NCBI RefSeq assembly: GCF_934636665.1
Contig: NZ_CAKUAT010000008.1
Span: forward strand, 42,613 to 106,612
Length of the DNA: 64,000 nucleotides
Reading direction: 5' to 3'
Source of the DNA: an uncultured Senegalimassilia sp.
GTDB lineage: Bacteria > Actinomycetota > Coriobacteriia > Coriobacteriales > Eggerthellaceae
Shown one piece after another: positions 42,539 through 51,521 of this stretch; the first letter of the stretch is position 1; every line of letters starts with the position of its first letter. A program made the position numbers and the translations under genes. Below the pieces are notes generated by a model. The model had not been told where the DNA came from. It saw nothing but the letters and a program-made list of their open reading frames with translations, and did not search any database.

Positions 42539-43849
42539 TTACGCCTCTGCGGTTTCCTTCTCTGCTAGGTCGGCAAGCGTGATCCGTTGGGCCACAAGGT
42601 CGGAAAGGGGTTTAAGGAGCGTGCGGTCATCGGGGTTTAAGCCGTTTTCAGCCAACCCGATAACGCGGTCGCACAGGTCGGCTACCGGCACTCCGTAAAC
42701 ATCAGCATTGTAGCCGCGTTCCATCAGGGCATCTTTCGCCATTTCGAAAGCGTCGGCGTCTACATCGGCGAAAAGGGCTTCAAGCTGCTGCAGGTTGTCT
42801 TCGTCGTAGAACAAGCCCTTGATAAGGGCGGCATAGGCGATCACATAGGGGATGGGCATAGAGTCCGCCGGGCGGATCTCCAAGTACGTTTTCAGCCGCA
42901 CGTCGGGGAATTGCATGGAAACCGCGTGCTCTACTTGCTTTCGGGTCATCGGCTTGTTGGCGTACAGTTGTCCAAAGGTCTGCTCGCAGTAGCGCCAGCC
43001 CTCGTTTTCATCGGGCGCCACTATAGCGGGCGTGTCTAACACGTACTTCGCATAGTCTTCGAACGTGAAGCCGCTTGAAAGGGCACCGGGCACAAGGCCG
43101 CATCGGTCGCTGTCGGTATGGCGCCATATGTCGGTCCTCATCAGCTTGTGCGAGCGGGGTTTGCCTTCGAATACCGGCGAATTGTCGCAAATCAAGCTCA
43201 AAATAGGAGTAAGCGCATAGGCGACCCTCATTTTTCGAAGGCAGTCCTGCTCGCTTGTGTAGTCGATGGAGATCTGCGTTGAGGCGCTGCCTCGCATCAT
43301 GCAGGGGCCGTAGATATCCTTTGCGCCAAGATATCGGTTCATGAATGCGTAGCGGCGCTTAGGTATCAGGTCCAAGCTGCGTGCCGTGGCGGTGGGATGG
43401 TATCCTTGCGCCACCACATGCATGCCTTTGGGGGCAAGCAGCTCATCAAGCGTTTTCCGATATGCGGTAAACGTCTCCAGGGCTTTTTGCAGGTCATCGA
43501 ACGGACCCGCCGATAGCTCGATTTGGGCGGCAGGTTCGATGGTGATCGCCTCTCCTGGGCGAGCTACGCCAAGAAGGTCGCCTTCTTCATCTACGGTCGC
43601 TTGCGGATAGGATTCTCCTAGCTGTTCAAGCAAATGCGCAACGCCGTTCTCCTCGCTATAGGAGACAGGGGAGCCGTCAGCGCGCACAATGGTCTGTTCC
43701 AGCTCGATGCCCAGTTTCCCGTGCGATTCAGCGGGTTTTATGCCGCTTCGGAAGAAAGCCGTCAGCGCTTCGATATTGTGGTTACGAGCAGGTTGGGAGA
43801 CGTCGCCGGGGGTGGCGTCGGTATGGTTTTCGGGGGCTGGAATATTCAT
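42539..43849 (-). CDS. Glutamate-cysteine ligase family protein (GCS2 type)
   Basis: 436 residues. GCS2/plant-type gamma-glutamylcysteine synthetase: 'GKLGIELEQTIVRADG' (ATP/metal glutamate), 'ITIEPAAQIELSAGPF', 'MMRGSASTQISIDYTSEQDCLRKMRVAYALTPI', and 'KTYLEIRPADSMPIPYV' are visible family blocks. It would join glutamate and cysteine in the first step of a low-molecular-weight thiol. No glutathione synthetase gene is nearby. Start ATG 43849 has AAGGAG eight nt upstream. It is divergent from the CapD-like gene. Confidence 0.9.
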   Translation of the reverse strand: MNIPAPENHTDATPGDVSQPARNHNIEALTAFFRSGIKPAESHGKLGIELEQTIVRADGSPVSYSEENGVAHLLEQLGESYPQATVDEEGDLLGVARPGEAITIEPAAQIELSAGPFDDLQKALETFTAYRKTLDELLAPKGMHVVAQGYHPTATARSLDLIPKRRYAFMNRYLGAKDIYGPCMMRGSASTQISIDYTSEQDCLRKMRVAYALTPILSLICDNSPVFEGKPRSHKLMRTDIWRHTDSDRCGLVPGALSSGFTFEDYAKYVLDTPAIVAPDENEGWRYCEQTFGQLYANKPMTRKQVEHAVSMQFPDVRLKTYLEIRPADSMPIPYVIAYAALIKGLFYDEDNLQQLEALFADVDADAFEMAKDALMERGYNADVYGVPVADLCDRVIGLAENGLNPDDRTLLKPLSDLVAQRITLADLAEKETAEA

Positions 43850-43877
43850 GTAACAAGCTCCTTGGCCGGTAATATCG

Positions 43878-43906
43878 CTGCAATCATACGCCAGTTTGGC
43901 TACAAT
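43878..43906 (+). promoter_or_regulatory. Candidate promoter of the capD-argCJBD operon
   Basis: CTGCAA-like -35 (about 43878-43883), 17-bp spacer, TACAAT (43901-43906). It lies 60 nt before the chosen CapD start and is the only good promoter seen ahead of argC. Confidence 0.5.
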
Positions 43907-43965
43907 AGGCCTTCAGTCGGCAGCCTTTGTAGGTAATCTGACACTATGAACTGTTCTATTTGAAG

Positions 43966-45840
43966 ATGAAGACGGGGCCGGGTTTGGACGTGCATATCAC
44001 AAAAAGAACAGCGCTTTTGTTGCTGCTCGACATCATCGCCACGTATCTGTCGTATTGGCTTGCATCTATTCTCACCAACGTTAAGGGAGAGGTGTTCGTC
44101 AATAACGAGATTTACTTCGTATTGGGTATTCTCGCGTTTATCAACGTCGTGGTTTTGGCGACGTTTCGCCTGTACAACAATTTATGGGAATATGCCAGCA
44201 TCGATGAGGTCATCCAAATCGTCGGCGCAACCGTGCTCGGCACGTTGGGCGGCGCCGTGTTTCTGTGGATTATCGGCACTAGGCTTCCTATCAGGGTTTT
44301 CGTCGTTTCGTGCTTCCTTTTGATCTTCTTCATGGGCGGTATCCGCTTCGTGTTCCGCTTCATGCGCCAAAAGGGAAGGGCCATCGCCTCGTCGCAGCGC
44401 ACGTGCGATCGCCCGCGCACGCTGGTGGTCGGCGCGGGCGAAACGGGCTCGCTGGCAATCGGGCGCATGGCGTCGAAAGATCCGCTCATGCCCGGTATCC
44501 CCATTGTCGCCACTGACGACGACCCTGCGAAGCGAGGTCAACGCATCCATGGCGTGAAGGTTTCTGGCGGAACCTCCGACATCGTCGATCTGGTTGATCG
44601 CTACGATATCGAGCAGATCGTCGTAGCTATCCCCTCGTCCACGCCCGAGGAGCGTAAGCGCATTTACGGCGAATGCACGAAAACGGATTGCCGTTTGCGC
44701 ACGCTGCCCAACGTTCGCGCTTTGTCCCTTGATGAAATCGGGGATGTAAGCCTGCGCGACGTCGATGTGGCGGACCTGCTTGGTCGCGAGGAGATCGTTC
44801 TGAACACTCGTGCGGTTTCCGGCTATATCGCCGGTGAAACCGTGCTGGTCACTGGCGGCGGCGGTTCCATCGGCAGCGAGCTGTGCCGTCAGCTGTGCAC
44901 GGTGGCGCCTGCTCGCATAGTCATCTTCGACATTTACGAGAATGATGCGTACATGCTGCGCAACGAGCTTCTGTCCGAATACGACGACATCGATATCGTC
45001 ATCGAGATCGGTAACGTATGCGACAAGGAGCGCGTCAATGAGGTGTTCGCGAAATATCGCCCGGGCGCGGTGTTTCATGCGGCTGCCCATAAACACGTTC
45101 CTCTTATGGAGCATTGCCCGCGCGAGGCCGTTCACAACAACGTGTTCGGCACGTTGAATGCCGTTCGTGCCGCTGATGCATACGGGGCGGCGCGCTTCAT
45201 CTTCATCTCCACCGACAAGGCGGTTAACCCCACGAGCGTCATGGGGGCGACCAAGCGCATGGGCGAAATGATCGTGCAGTACTATGCGCGTACGTCGAAA
45301 ACCATTTTCACCGCAGTGCGTTTCGGCAACGTGCTTGGCTCTAACGGCAGCGTGATTCCCGTCTTCCAGCGTCAAATCGCCGCCGGTGGGCCTGTTACCG
45401 TCACGCATCCGGATATCGAGCGGTTCTTCATGACCATCCCCGAGGCGTCGCGATTGGTTATCCAAGCGGGAGGTATGGCGCATGGCGGTGAGATCTTCAT
45501 TTTGGATATGGGCGAACCCGTCAAGATCGTCGATTTGGCAAAAGGCCTTATCCAACTGCAAGGCCTTACGCCGGACGTGGATATCAAAATAGAGTTTACG
45601 GGTCTGCGTGAAGGTGAGAAGATGTACGAGGAACTGCTCATGGACGAGGAGAGCACGCTTCCCACCGATAACCAGTCCATCATGATCTCCACGGGCCAGG
45701 AAATCAGCTATGATCAGGTTGCCTCGAAGCTCGATGAGTTGGAAAACGCGCTTTCGGCAACTGATGGGGAAGCTATTCGCATGCTTGAACAGGCGGTCCC
45801 AACGTACCATTACACCTCGAATGGGAAGGGCATAGTATGA
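43966..45840 (+). CDS. CapD/PglF-type membrane-bound nucleotide-sugar dehydratase/epimerase
   Basis: 624 residues from ATG 43966 (TTG 43960 and a later GTG are alternatives; the ribosome site is weak). Four N-terminal membrane helices (about 15-140) are followed by a CoA-binding-like Rossmann domain (VVGAGETGSLAIGRM) and a SDR domain with GGGGSIGSELCRQL (NAD binding). The active-site segment is STDKAVNPTSVMGATKRMGE, with Met in place of the usual Tyr, as is normal for this 4,6-dehydratase family. It makes modified UDP-sugars for surface polysaccharide or glycoprotein. Its TGA overlaps the argC ATG, so argC translation is coupled to it. Confidence 0.92.
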   Translation: MKTGPGLDVHITKRTALLLLLDIIATYLSYWLASILTNVKGEVFVNNEIYFVLGILAFINVVVLATFRLYNNLWEYASIDEVIQIVGATVLGTLGGAVFLWIIGTRLPIRVFVVSCFLLIFFMGGIRFVFRFMRQKGRAIASSQRTCDRPRTLVVGAGETGSLAIGRMASKDPLMPGIPIVATDDDPAKRGQRIHGVKVSGGTSDIVDLVDRYDIEQIVVAIPSSTPEERKRIYGECTKTDCRLRTLPNVRALSLDEIGDVSLRDVDVADLLGREEIVLNTRAVSGYIAGETVLVTGGGGSIGSELCRQLCTVAPARIVIFDIYENDAYMLRNELLSEYDDIDIVIEIGNVCDKERVNEVFAKYRPGAVFHAAAHKHVPLMEHCPREAVHNNVFGTLNAVRAADAYGAARFIFISTDKAVNPTSVMGATKRMGEMIVQYYARTSKTIFTAVRFGNVLGSNGSVIPVFQRQIAAGGPVTVTHPDIERFFMTIPEASRLVIQAGGMAHGGEIFILDMGEPVKIVDLAKGLIQLQGLTPDVDIKIEFTGLREGEKMYEELLMDEESTLPTDNQSIMISTGQEISYDQVASKLDELENALSATDGEAIRMLEQAVPTYHYTSNGKGIV

Positions 45841-46901
45841 GCATCAAATGCGGTATTGTCGGTGCAGCCGGCTTCGCTGGCATAGAGCTGGTCCGAGTTG
45901 CGCTGCGGCACCCCGAGTTCGAATTGGTCGCCGTTACCTCCAATGAGCTTGCTGGAACCCCCGTGGCCAAGGAATACCCTTGCTTCACGGGAGCAACCGA
46001 CCTTGCCTTCTCCAGGCATGACGACCCGGCTCTCGATCAGTGCGATGTCGTGTTCCTTGCCGTGCCTCATACCGCGGCAATGGCAATGGCCCCTCGTATC
46101 GTCGATCGTGGGGGTGTGGTGGTCGACCTGTCTGCCGATTTCCGCTTAAAGGACCCTGCGGTTTACGAGCAGTGGTACAAAGTCCCTCATACTCAAACCG
46201 AGCTGCTCAAGCGCGCCGCCTTCGGCTTGCCCGAGCTGTTCCCCGACGATCTTGTCGCCGCCGCGCAGCAGCGCAAGGAAGGCAAAGGGGCGGTCGTCGG
46301 TTGCGCTGGCTGCTATCCCACGGCAACCACGCTTGCTGCAGCGCCTGCCGTGCGTCTCGGCCTTGTCGATGACAAAGCTCCGATTGTCGTAGATGCCATT
46401 TCAGGTGTGACGGGTGCAGGCAAGAAGGCTACGGCGCGCACCCATTTCTGTTTCGCCAACGAAAATCTCGAGGCTTACGGCGTTGCTACGCATCGCCATA
46501 CGCCTGAAATCGAGCAGATCCTGGGCGTTTCCGACCGCTTGGTGTTCACCCCTCATTTGGCGCCGCTGAACAGGGGCCTTCTGTCTACGGTGAACCTGCC
46601 CTTGGCGGCTGGGGCAACGCGCGATGTGGCGAAGATCGTCGAGAGCTATAAAGAGTTCTATCGAGACAGCGCGTTCGTAACCGTGCTCGATGCAGGGGTT
46701 ATGCCCAAGACGTCTTCCGTCGTGGGCACGAATTGCGCTCATATCGGGCTTGCCGTCAATGAGCGGGTTGGCATGCTCATTGCCGTCGGAGCTATAGACA
46801 ACCTTTGTAAAGGCGCTGCTAATCAAGCTGTTCAGTGCGCTAACATCGTGTTCGGGCTGCCAGAGGACCTTGGCCTCGATAAGGTGGCGGTTCCCGTATA
46901 G
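45837..46901 (+). CDS. argC: N-acetyl-gamma-glutamyl-phosphate reductase
   Basis: 354 residues. Reduces N-acetylglutamyl phosphate with NADPH in ornithine synthesis. N-terminal Rossmann 'CGIVGAAGFAGIELVRV'; catalytic cysteine in VGCAGCYPTATTL; 'HRHTPEIEQIL' and 'FTPHLAPLNRG' carry the catalytic histidine region. Start ATG 45837 overlaps the preceding TGA by ATGA. First of four ornithine genes in a row (argC-argJ-argB-argD). Confidence 0.97.
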   Translation: MSIKCGIVGAAGFAGIELVRVALRHPEFELVAVTSNELAGTPVAKEYPCFTGATDLAFSRHDDPALDQCDVVFLAVPHTAAMAMAPRIVDRGGVVVDLSADFRLKDPAVYEQWYKVPHTQTELLKRAAFGLPELFPDDLVAAAQQRKEGKGAVVGCAGCYPTATTLAAAPAVRLGLVDDKAPIVVDAISGVTGAGKKATARTHFCFANENLEAYGVATHRHTPEIEQILGVSDRLVFTPHLAPLNRGLLSTVNLPLAAGATRDVAKIVESYKEFYRDSAFVTVLDAGVMPKTSSVVGTNCAHIGLAVNERVGMLIAVGAIDNLCKGAANQAVQCANIVFGLPEDLGLDKVAVPV

Positions 46902-46907
46902 CCAATC

Positions 46908-46931
46908 CGCCCGCCGTTTCGGCGGGCGTTT
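46908..46931 (+). terminator. Small hairpin between argC and argJ
   Basis: 8-bp stem cgcccgcc / ggcgggcg with loop gtttc, followed by tttcag. The T-run is too short for a strong terminator; it could attenuate or stabilise the mRNA. Confidence 0.4.
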
Positions 46932-46946
46932 CAGAAGGAGGGCGTA

Positions 46947-48272
46947 ATGACTCATGCAGTTTCCGCTGCGTCTAAGGGGAACGCGGTGAAACCTCTGCAT
47001 AACGCAAGCACCGCCGACTCCTACGCAGATCTGCCGTTTTTGCCGGCAGGCGGCGTTGCGTCGGCGAAGGGTTTCAAGGCTTGCGGCATCCACGCAGGAT
47101 TCCGCGCTGATCCAAAGCGTTTGGATTTTGCGCTGGTGGCAGCTGATCAACCGGCGGCGTGTGCCGCGGTGTTCACCACGAACGTATTCTGCTCGGCTCC
47201 GGTCACGGTGTCCAAGGAGCACCTTGATGGTGCAGGGTATGGCATCGCGCGTGCAGTGGCCATCAACTCGGGTATCGCAAATGCGGCTACCGGAGACAAG
47301 GGCCTTCAGACGGCGCGCCAATCGTCCAGCATCGTCGCCGATGCACTCGGTTGCCCGGCGCAAGAGGTTTTGGTGGCGTCCACGGGCGTTATCGGCCAGC
47401 ATCTGCAGATGGAGCCTTTTGAAAGCGGCGCGCCTCTGGCCGTCTCGGCGCTGTCTGCTGCGGGAGGTGCCGATGCGGCTCGCGCCATCATGACGACGGA
47501 CACCAAGCCGAAGGAATTCGCCGTAACGTTTAGCGGTAACGGCTTGGGCTACGATGGATGCATGTTCACGGTGGGCGGCATGGCAAAGGGCTCGGGCATG
47601 ATCATGCCCAATATGGCCACCATGATCAGCGTCATCACCACCGATGCGCCCATTGCCGCAAACCACTTGCATGAGGCTCTTTCGAAGGCGGTGGGGATTA
47701 GCTTCAACAAGATCACCGTCGACTCCGACACCTCCACGAACGACTCGTGCTTCCTTATGGCAAGCGGTGCGGCAGCGCCGCAAGGCGCTGCGTGCATGCA
47801 GCCCGGTACGCCTGTCTTCGACGCGTTCGAGAACGCACTGCGCACCGTTTGCGTTGCGCTTGCCCGCGAGATGGCGGTCGATGGCGAAGGCGCTACGCGC
47901 CTCATCACCGTTAACGTAGCGGGAGCCGCAAATCCGGAGGATGCGGACAAGGCGGCGCGTACCGTAGCGAATTCGCCGTTGGTGAAAACGGCGGTTTACG
48001 GACACGATGCTAATTGGGGTCGTATCGCCGCAGCGCTCGGCAGGTCCGGCGCGGCGTTCTCCCAAGGCGATGTCGCCATCGATATCATGGGGCTTCCGGT
48101 ATGCCGAAAAGGCTTAACCGTGGAATTTGATGAGGACGAGGCGCTTCGCCGTTTCGAGGAGCCCGAAGTGGTCATCGACGTCGACCTTGGCGCCGGCAAC
48201 TGCGCAACAACCATGTGGACATGCGATTTCTCGCACGAATACGTCACTATCAATGGAGATTACCGCTCATGA
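46947..48272 (+). CDS. argJ: Bifunctional glutamate N-acetyltransferase / amino-acid acetyltransferase
   Basis: 441 residues. Transfers the acetyl group from N-acetylornithine to glutamate, and probably from acetyl-CoA. The self-cleavage site is in KGSGMIMPNMATMISVITTD, with the Thr of ATM as the new N-terminal nucleophile. 'STGVIGQHL' and 'GGMAKGSGM' are family blocks, and the C-terminal 'EYVTINGDYRS' is typical. 'agaaggag' lies six nt upstream. The TGA overlaps the argB start. Confidence 0.97.
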   Translation: MTHAVSAASKGNAVKPLHNASTADSYADLPFLPAGGVASAKGFKACGIHAGFRADPKRLDFALVAADQPAACAAVFTTNVFCSAPVTVSKEHLDGAGYGIARAVAINSGIANAATGDKGLQTARQSSSIVADALGCPAQEVLVASTGVIGQHLQMEPFESGAPLAVSALSAAGGADAARAIMTTDTKPKEFAVTFSGNGLGYDGCMFTVGGMAKGSGMIMPNMATMISVITTDAPIAANHLHEALSKAVGISFNKITVDSDTSTNDSCFLMASGAAAPQGAACMQPGTPVFDAFENALRTVCVALAREMAVDGEGATRLITVNVAGAANPEDADKAARTVANSPLVKTAVYGHDANWGRIAAALGRSGAAFSQGDVAIDIMGLPVCRKGLTVEFDEDEALRRFEEPEVVIDVDLGAGNCATTMWTCDFSHEYVTINGDYRS

Positions 48273-49267
48273 AGTACGCAAAGGATACGCGCCCCGAGGG
48301 CGCATCAACTGAGGCAGCTAAGATCCTCGTCGAGGCGCTGCCGTGGATCAAAAACATCACGGGTAAAACCGTGGTCATCAAATACGGCGGATCCGCCATG
48401 GTCGACGAGAAGCTGCGCGCGGATGTCATGAGCGACATCGTGCTGCTCAAGATCGTCGGCGTGAATCCTGTCATCGTCCATGGCGGCGGAAAGGCCATCA
48501 CTAGGGCGATGGACCTCATGGAATTCCCCGTCGAGTTCAAGGACGGCCAGCGCGTTACCACGCCTGAGGCCATGAATCTTGTCCGCACCGTCCTTATGGG
48601 CGAGGTCAATCAGGAATTGGTCGAGGCCTTGAACCATCATGGCAATTTCGCCGTGGGCGTCTCCGGCGCTGACGGCGGCGTTATCGTGGCCGAGCAGGCG
48701 AGTCCTGATCTGGGCCGTGTCGGCCGCATCACGCGTATCAATCGCCCGCTGCTCGATGACTTGGTGGCGTCGGATTATATTCCGGTTATCGCGTCGGTCG
48801 CAATCGGAGAGGACGGCGGCTTCTACAACGTGAACGCCGACATGGTTGCCGGCCATATCGCTGCTGCCATCGGCGCTCACAAGGCGGTATTCCTCACCGA
48901 CGTCGACGGTCTGTACGAAAACTTCGAGGATAAAAGCTCGCTCATCTCCAACCTTACCGTGTTCGAGGCTCGTTATATGGTCGAGAACAACGTGGTGTCC
49001 ACGGGCATGATTCCGAAACTCAAGTCGTGCATCCACGCGCTGGAAAACGGCGTGCAGCGTGCGCATATCATTAACGGAACCACGCCTCACGCTCTGCTGC
49101 TCGAAATGCTTACCAGCACCGGCGTCGGCACGACCATGCATTCCACCGAGGAGGCCTATCGTTTCGATAGCCATCCTCTGGGCAAATTCGCTTCGAAGCT
49201 TCTGGAGAACCGTGAAGAAGTCGAGGCCGCTCAGAAAGCCTCTATCCAAGGTTCTTCCGTGCATTAA
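48269..49267 (+). CDS. argB: Acetylglutamate kinase
   Basis: 332 residues, slightly longer than usual because of a C-terminal extension after the family end ('TEEAYRFDSHPLGKFASKLLENREEVEAAQKAS'). Amino-acid-kinase motifs VVIKYGGSAM, VIVHGGGKAI and 'AVFLTDVDGLY' are intact. 'GMIPKLKSCIHALENGVQRAHIING' is the C-terminal signature. Arginine feedback usually needs an N-terminal helix; about 25 residues precede the core here, so feedback is possible. ATG 48269 overlaps the argJ stop (ATGA). Confidence 0.97.
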   Translation: MKYAKDTRPEGASTEAAKILVEALPWIKNITGKTVVIKYGGSAMVDEKLRADVMSDIVLLKIVGVNPVIVHGGGKAITRAMDLMEFPVEFKDGQRVTTPEAMNLVRTVLMGEVNQELVEALNHHGNFAVGVSGADGGVIVAEQASPDLGRVGRITRINRPLLDDLVASDYIPVIASVAIGEDGGFYNVNADMVAGHIAAAIGAHKAVFLTDVDGLYENFEDKSSLISNLTVFEARYMVENNVVSTGMIPKLKSCIHALENGVQRAHIINGTTPHALLLEMLTSTGVGTTMHSTEEAYRFDSHPLGKFASKLLENREEVEAAQKASIQGSSVH

Positions 49268-49300
49268 AGCAACCGTTACCTTATGAAGGAAGTTGATAGC

Positions 49301-50566
49301 ATGTCGCTAGAGCAACAGCAGGAACTTGAATCGCAGTATGTGATGCATACGTTCGCCCGTAAGCCCGTCGAGCTCGTTTCCGGCAAGGGCATGGAAGTCG
49401 AAGATGCCGAAGGCAATAAATACCTCGACTTCATCGCGGGCATCGGCGTATGCAGTCTTGGTCATTGCCATCCTGTCATCACCAAGGCTCTGCAAGACCA
49501 GTCTCAGCGTCTGATCCACGTGAGCAATTACTACTACATCGAGGGTCGCGGTGAACTCTCCCGCAAAATCTCTGGGCTGCTCAATGGTGGGGATCCGGCA
49601 AGCCCCGAGTCGTGGCAGACGTTCTACGCAAACTCCGGAGCTGAGGCGAACGAGTGCGCTATCAAGCTCGCTCGCTTGTATGCGCGTAAGAACGCCGAAG
49701 AGGCCGCTCGTGCCGCAGGAGCGGATGAGGCCCAGGTCAAGCAGGCGTTCGATGGCGCTCCGCGCACCATCGTGGTCCTTGATCGCAGCTTCCATGGACG
49801 AACCCTCGCAACGCTTGCGGCCACTGCTCAGCCTGCGAAGCAGGAGGCGTTCCAGCCCTTGCCCGGCGGTTTCGTAAGCACGCCTATCAATGACGTTCAG
49901 GCTCTTACCCGTTTGTTCGAGCAGCAGGGCCATGATATCTGCGCCGTCATGCTCGAGTGCATCCAAGGCGAAAGCGGCGTGCATCCGTGCACGAAGGAAT
50001 TCCTGGAGGCGGTGCGCAATCTTACCAAGGAGCATGGCGCTCTTATGGTGTGCGACGAGGTTCAAACCGGAATCTTCCGTTGCGGTACCCCGTTTGGCTT
50101 CCAGCATTTCGGAGTCACCCCCGATATCGTGACCATGGCGAAGGGCATCGCCAGTGGAATGCCCATGGGCGCCTGTGCTGCCCCCGCCCATATCGCAAAG
50201 GCGTATCAGCCTGGCGACCACGGTACCACGTTTGGCGGCAGCTGCTTGGCAGTGGCGGCCGCAACGGCAACGCTTGATACGCTTTCCAATGGTTTTCAGC
50301 AGCATGTGCAGGAAACCGGCGAATACATGCGCCAACAGCTTGCCGGCGTGTCCAAGGTCAAGGAGGTCCGCGGCGTTGGCCTCATGAACGCCATCGACCT
50401 TGATGAATCGGTTGATGCGCCTGCTTTGGTTCAGAAGGCGCTGGGCAAGGGCCTGCTGCTCAACGCTACGGGCGCCCATACCCTGCGCTTCCTTCCGCCG
50501 TTGGTGTGCGAGAAGGGCGATATCGATGCAATGGTCGAGCGTCTGAACCAGATGATCGAAGCCTAA
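49301..50566 (+). CDS. argD: Acetylornithine aminotransferase
   Basis: 421 residues, class III PLP aminotransferase. 'NSGAEANECAIKLAR' (PLP phosphate), 'DEVQTGIFRCGTPFGFQHFGVTPDIVTMAKGIASGMPMGA' with the Asp and the PLP lysine, and 'HGTTFGGSCLAVAAA' are diagnostic. It converts N-acetylglutamate semialdehyde to N-acetylornithine. ATG 49301 has 'aaggaa' upstream; the ATG at 49283 overlaps that site. Last gene of the argCJBD block. Confidence 0.95.
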   Translation: MSLEQQQELESQYVMHTFARKPVELVSGKGMEVEDAEGNKYLDFIAGIGVCSLGHCHPVITKALQDQSQRLIHVSNYYYIEGRGELSRKISGLLNGGDPASPESWQTFYANSGAEANECAIKLARLYARKNAEEAARAAGADEAQVKQAFDGAPRTIVVLDRSFHGRTLATLAATAQPAKQEAFQPLPGGFVSTPINDVQALTRLFEQQGHDICAVMLECIQGESGVHPCTKEFLEAVRNLTKEHGALMVCDEVQTGIFRCGTPFGFQHFGVTPDIVTMAKGIASGMPMGACAAPAHIAKAYQPGDHGTTFGGSCLAVAAATATLDTLSNGFQQHVQETGEYMRQQLAGVSKVKEVRGVGLMNAIDLDESVDAPALVQKALGKGLLLNATGAHTLRFLPPLVCEKGDIDAMVERLNQMIEA

Positions 50567-50581
50567 GGGCTCTATAACGCT

Positions 50582-50617
50582 TGCCAAGGGTCCATGTTGC
50601 GGCGTGGACCCTTGGCA
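50582..50617 (+). terminator. Hairpin after argD
   Basis: 13-bp perfect inverted repeat tgccaagggtcca (50582-50594) / tggacccttggca (50605-50617) with a 10-nt loop. It lacks a T-run, so termination efficiency is uncertain. It ends the block where argF would be expected. Confidence 0.55.
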
Positions 50618-50722
50618 TCCATGCGGATGGGATTTCGGGGCAACGTTTCGCCGATACAAGGGAAGCGGCATATTCTTCGCTAATTTAAATTTCATCTCGC
50701 TGATCATCGAATCTTGCGGTAT

Positions 50723-50769
50723 TATGAATTGCATATTCTTGATGGCACTTACACTATTTTGCATATGCA
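50723..50769 (+). promoter_or_regulatory. argR promoter with ARG-box-like palindromes
   Basis: TATGAATTGCATATTC (50723-50738) is close to an ArgR operator (TGAAT...ATTC, spacer 5). It overlaps a -35 TTGCAT (50729-50734) which is 17 bp from CACTAT (50752-50757). A second palindrome TGCATATGCA lies at 50760-50769. The layout fits autoregulation by ArgR and is the main regulatory site seen for the argRGH block. Confidence 0.6.
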
Positions 50770-50829
50770 TCAGGAATCATTGGAGGAAACCGGGTACAAT
50801 GCCCCATCTGGGGCGGGAAGTAACGAGGC

Positions 50830-51258
50830 ATGAGGAAACGGCAACAAAGACATGACGTGATTCGCGACATCATTCGCGATCGCAATGTCAAGACGCAGCG
50901 CGATCTCGCTAATCAGCTGCAGTCTGCCGGCTACGAGTGCACTCAGGCTACCATTTCCCGCGATATCATGGACATGGGCCTCGTGAAGTCTCGCGAGGGT
51001 TATTATGTCCTCCCTGAGGAAATGCGTCTTCAGCGCATGGTTTCCGAATTAGTTGAAGAGGTGCACGTCGCTGGTAATCTGGTTGTCGTGAAGACGTTCT
51101 CCGGCGGTGCTGCCGGCGTCTCCGCAGCCCTTGACAAAGCCAGCCTGCGTGGAGCGCTCGGCACCGTTGCCGGCGACAACACCATTATGATCGCAGCAGA
51201 AAGCCCCGAGGCTGCGGTGGAGGTCGAGCGAGCCATCGACCGTCTGCGACGACGATAA
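50830..51258 (+). CDS. argR: Arginine repressor
   Basis: 142 residues. N-terminal winged HTH ('RDIIRDRNVKTQRDLANQLQSAGYECTQATISRDIMDMGL') and C-terminal arginine-binding/hexamer domain ('TFSGGAAGVSAALDKA', 'GTVAGDNTIMI'). It represses arginine synthesis when arginine is high. The gene lies between argD and argG with its own promoter region carrying ARG-box-like palindromes. Confidence 0.96.
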   Translation: MRKRQQRHDVIRDIIRDRNVKTQRDLANQLQSAGYECTQATISRDIMDMGLVKSREGYYVLPEEMRLQRMVSELVEEVHVAGNLVVVKTFSGGAAGVSAALDKASLRGALGTVAGDNTIMIAAESPEAAVEVERAIDRLRRR

Positions 51259-51278
51259 TCGTCTAGTTTTTCTACCGT

Positions 51279-51300
51279 TGCAAAGACGGTTATCTTTGCA
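51279..51300. promoter_or_regulatory. Palindrome upstream of argG
   Basis: TGCAAAG-N8-CTTTGCA, a perfect 7-bp inverted repeat, 21 nt after argR. The right arm runs into TTTGCATATTCC (from 51296), which repeats the TTGCATATTC core found at the argR promoter. Candidate ArgR-bound site or a T-less hairpin after argR. Confidence 0.5.
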
Positions 51301-51368
51301 TATTCCACGTTGTATTTACAAGTTGTTACATCATTGCGCTGCGCGTCATCTCTGGATAATTGTGCACG

Positions 51369-51374
51369 TATAAT
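51369..51374 (+). promoter_or_regulatory. argG promoter -10
   Basis: A perfect TATAAT in the argR-argG gap, about 150 nt before the argG start. No good -35 at 16-18 bp. The leader of about 145 nt has no recognised riboswitch. Confidence 0.5.
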
Positions 51375-51521
51375 TCCTAAGGGATTACTGTAGTTTCAGG
51401 AAATTTCACTTGGGAAACTAGTCTGTAACCAGGCAGTACGGGGCATACCTGTATCTTGTGGCACTCGTGGACCCAACTCACCTTATTGCAAAACGAATCG
51501 CAGACGAAAGGGCCGATTATC

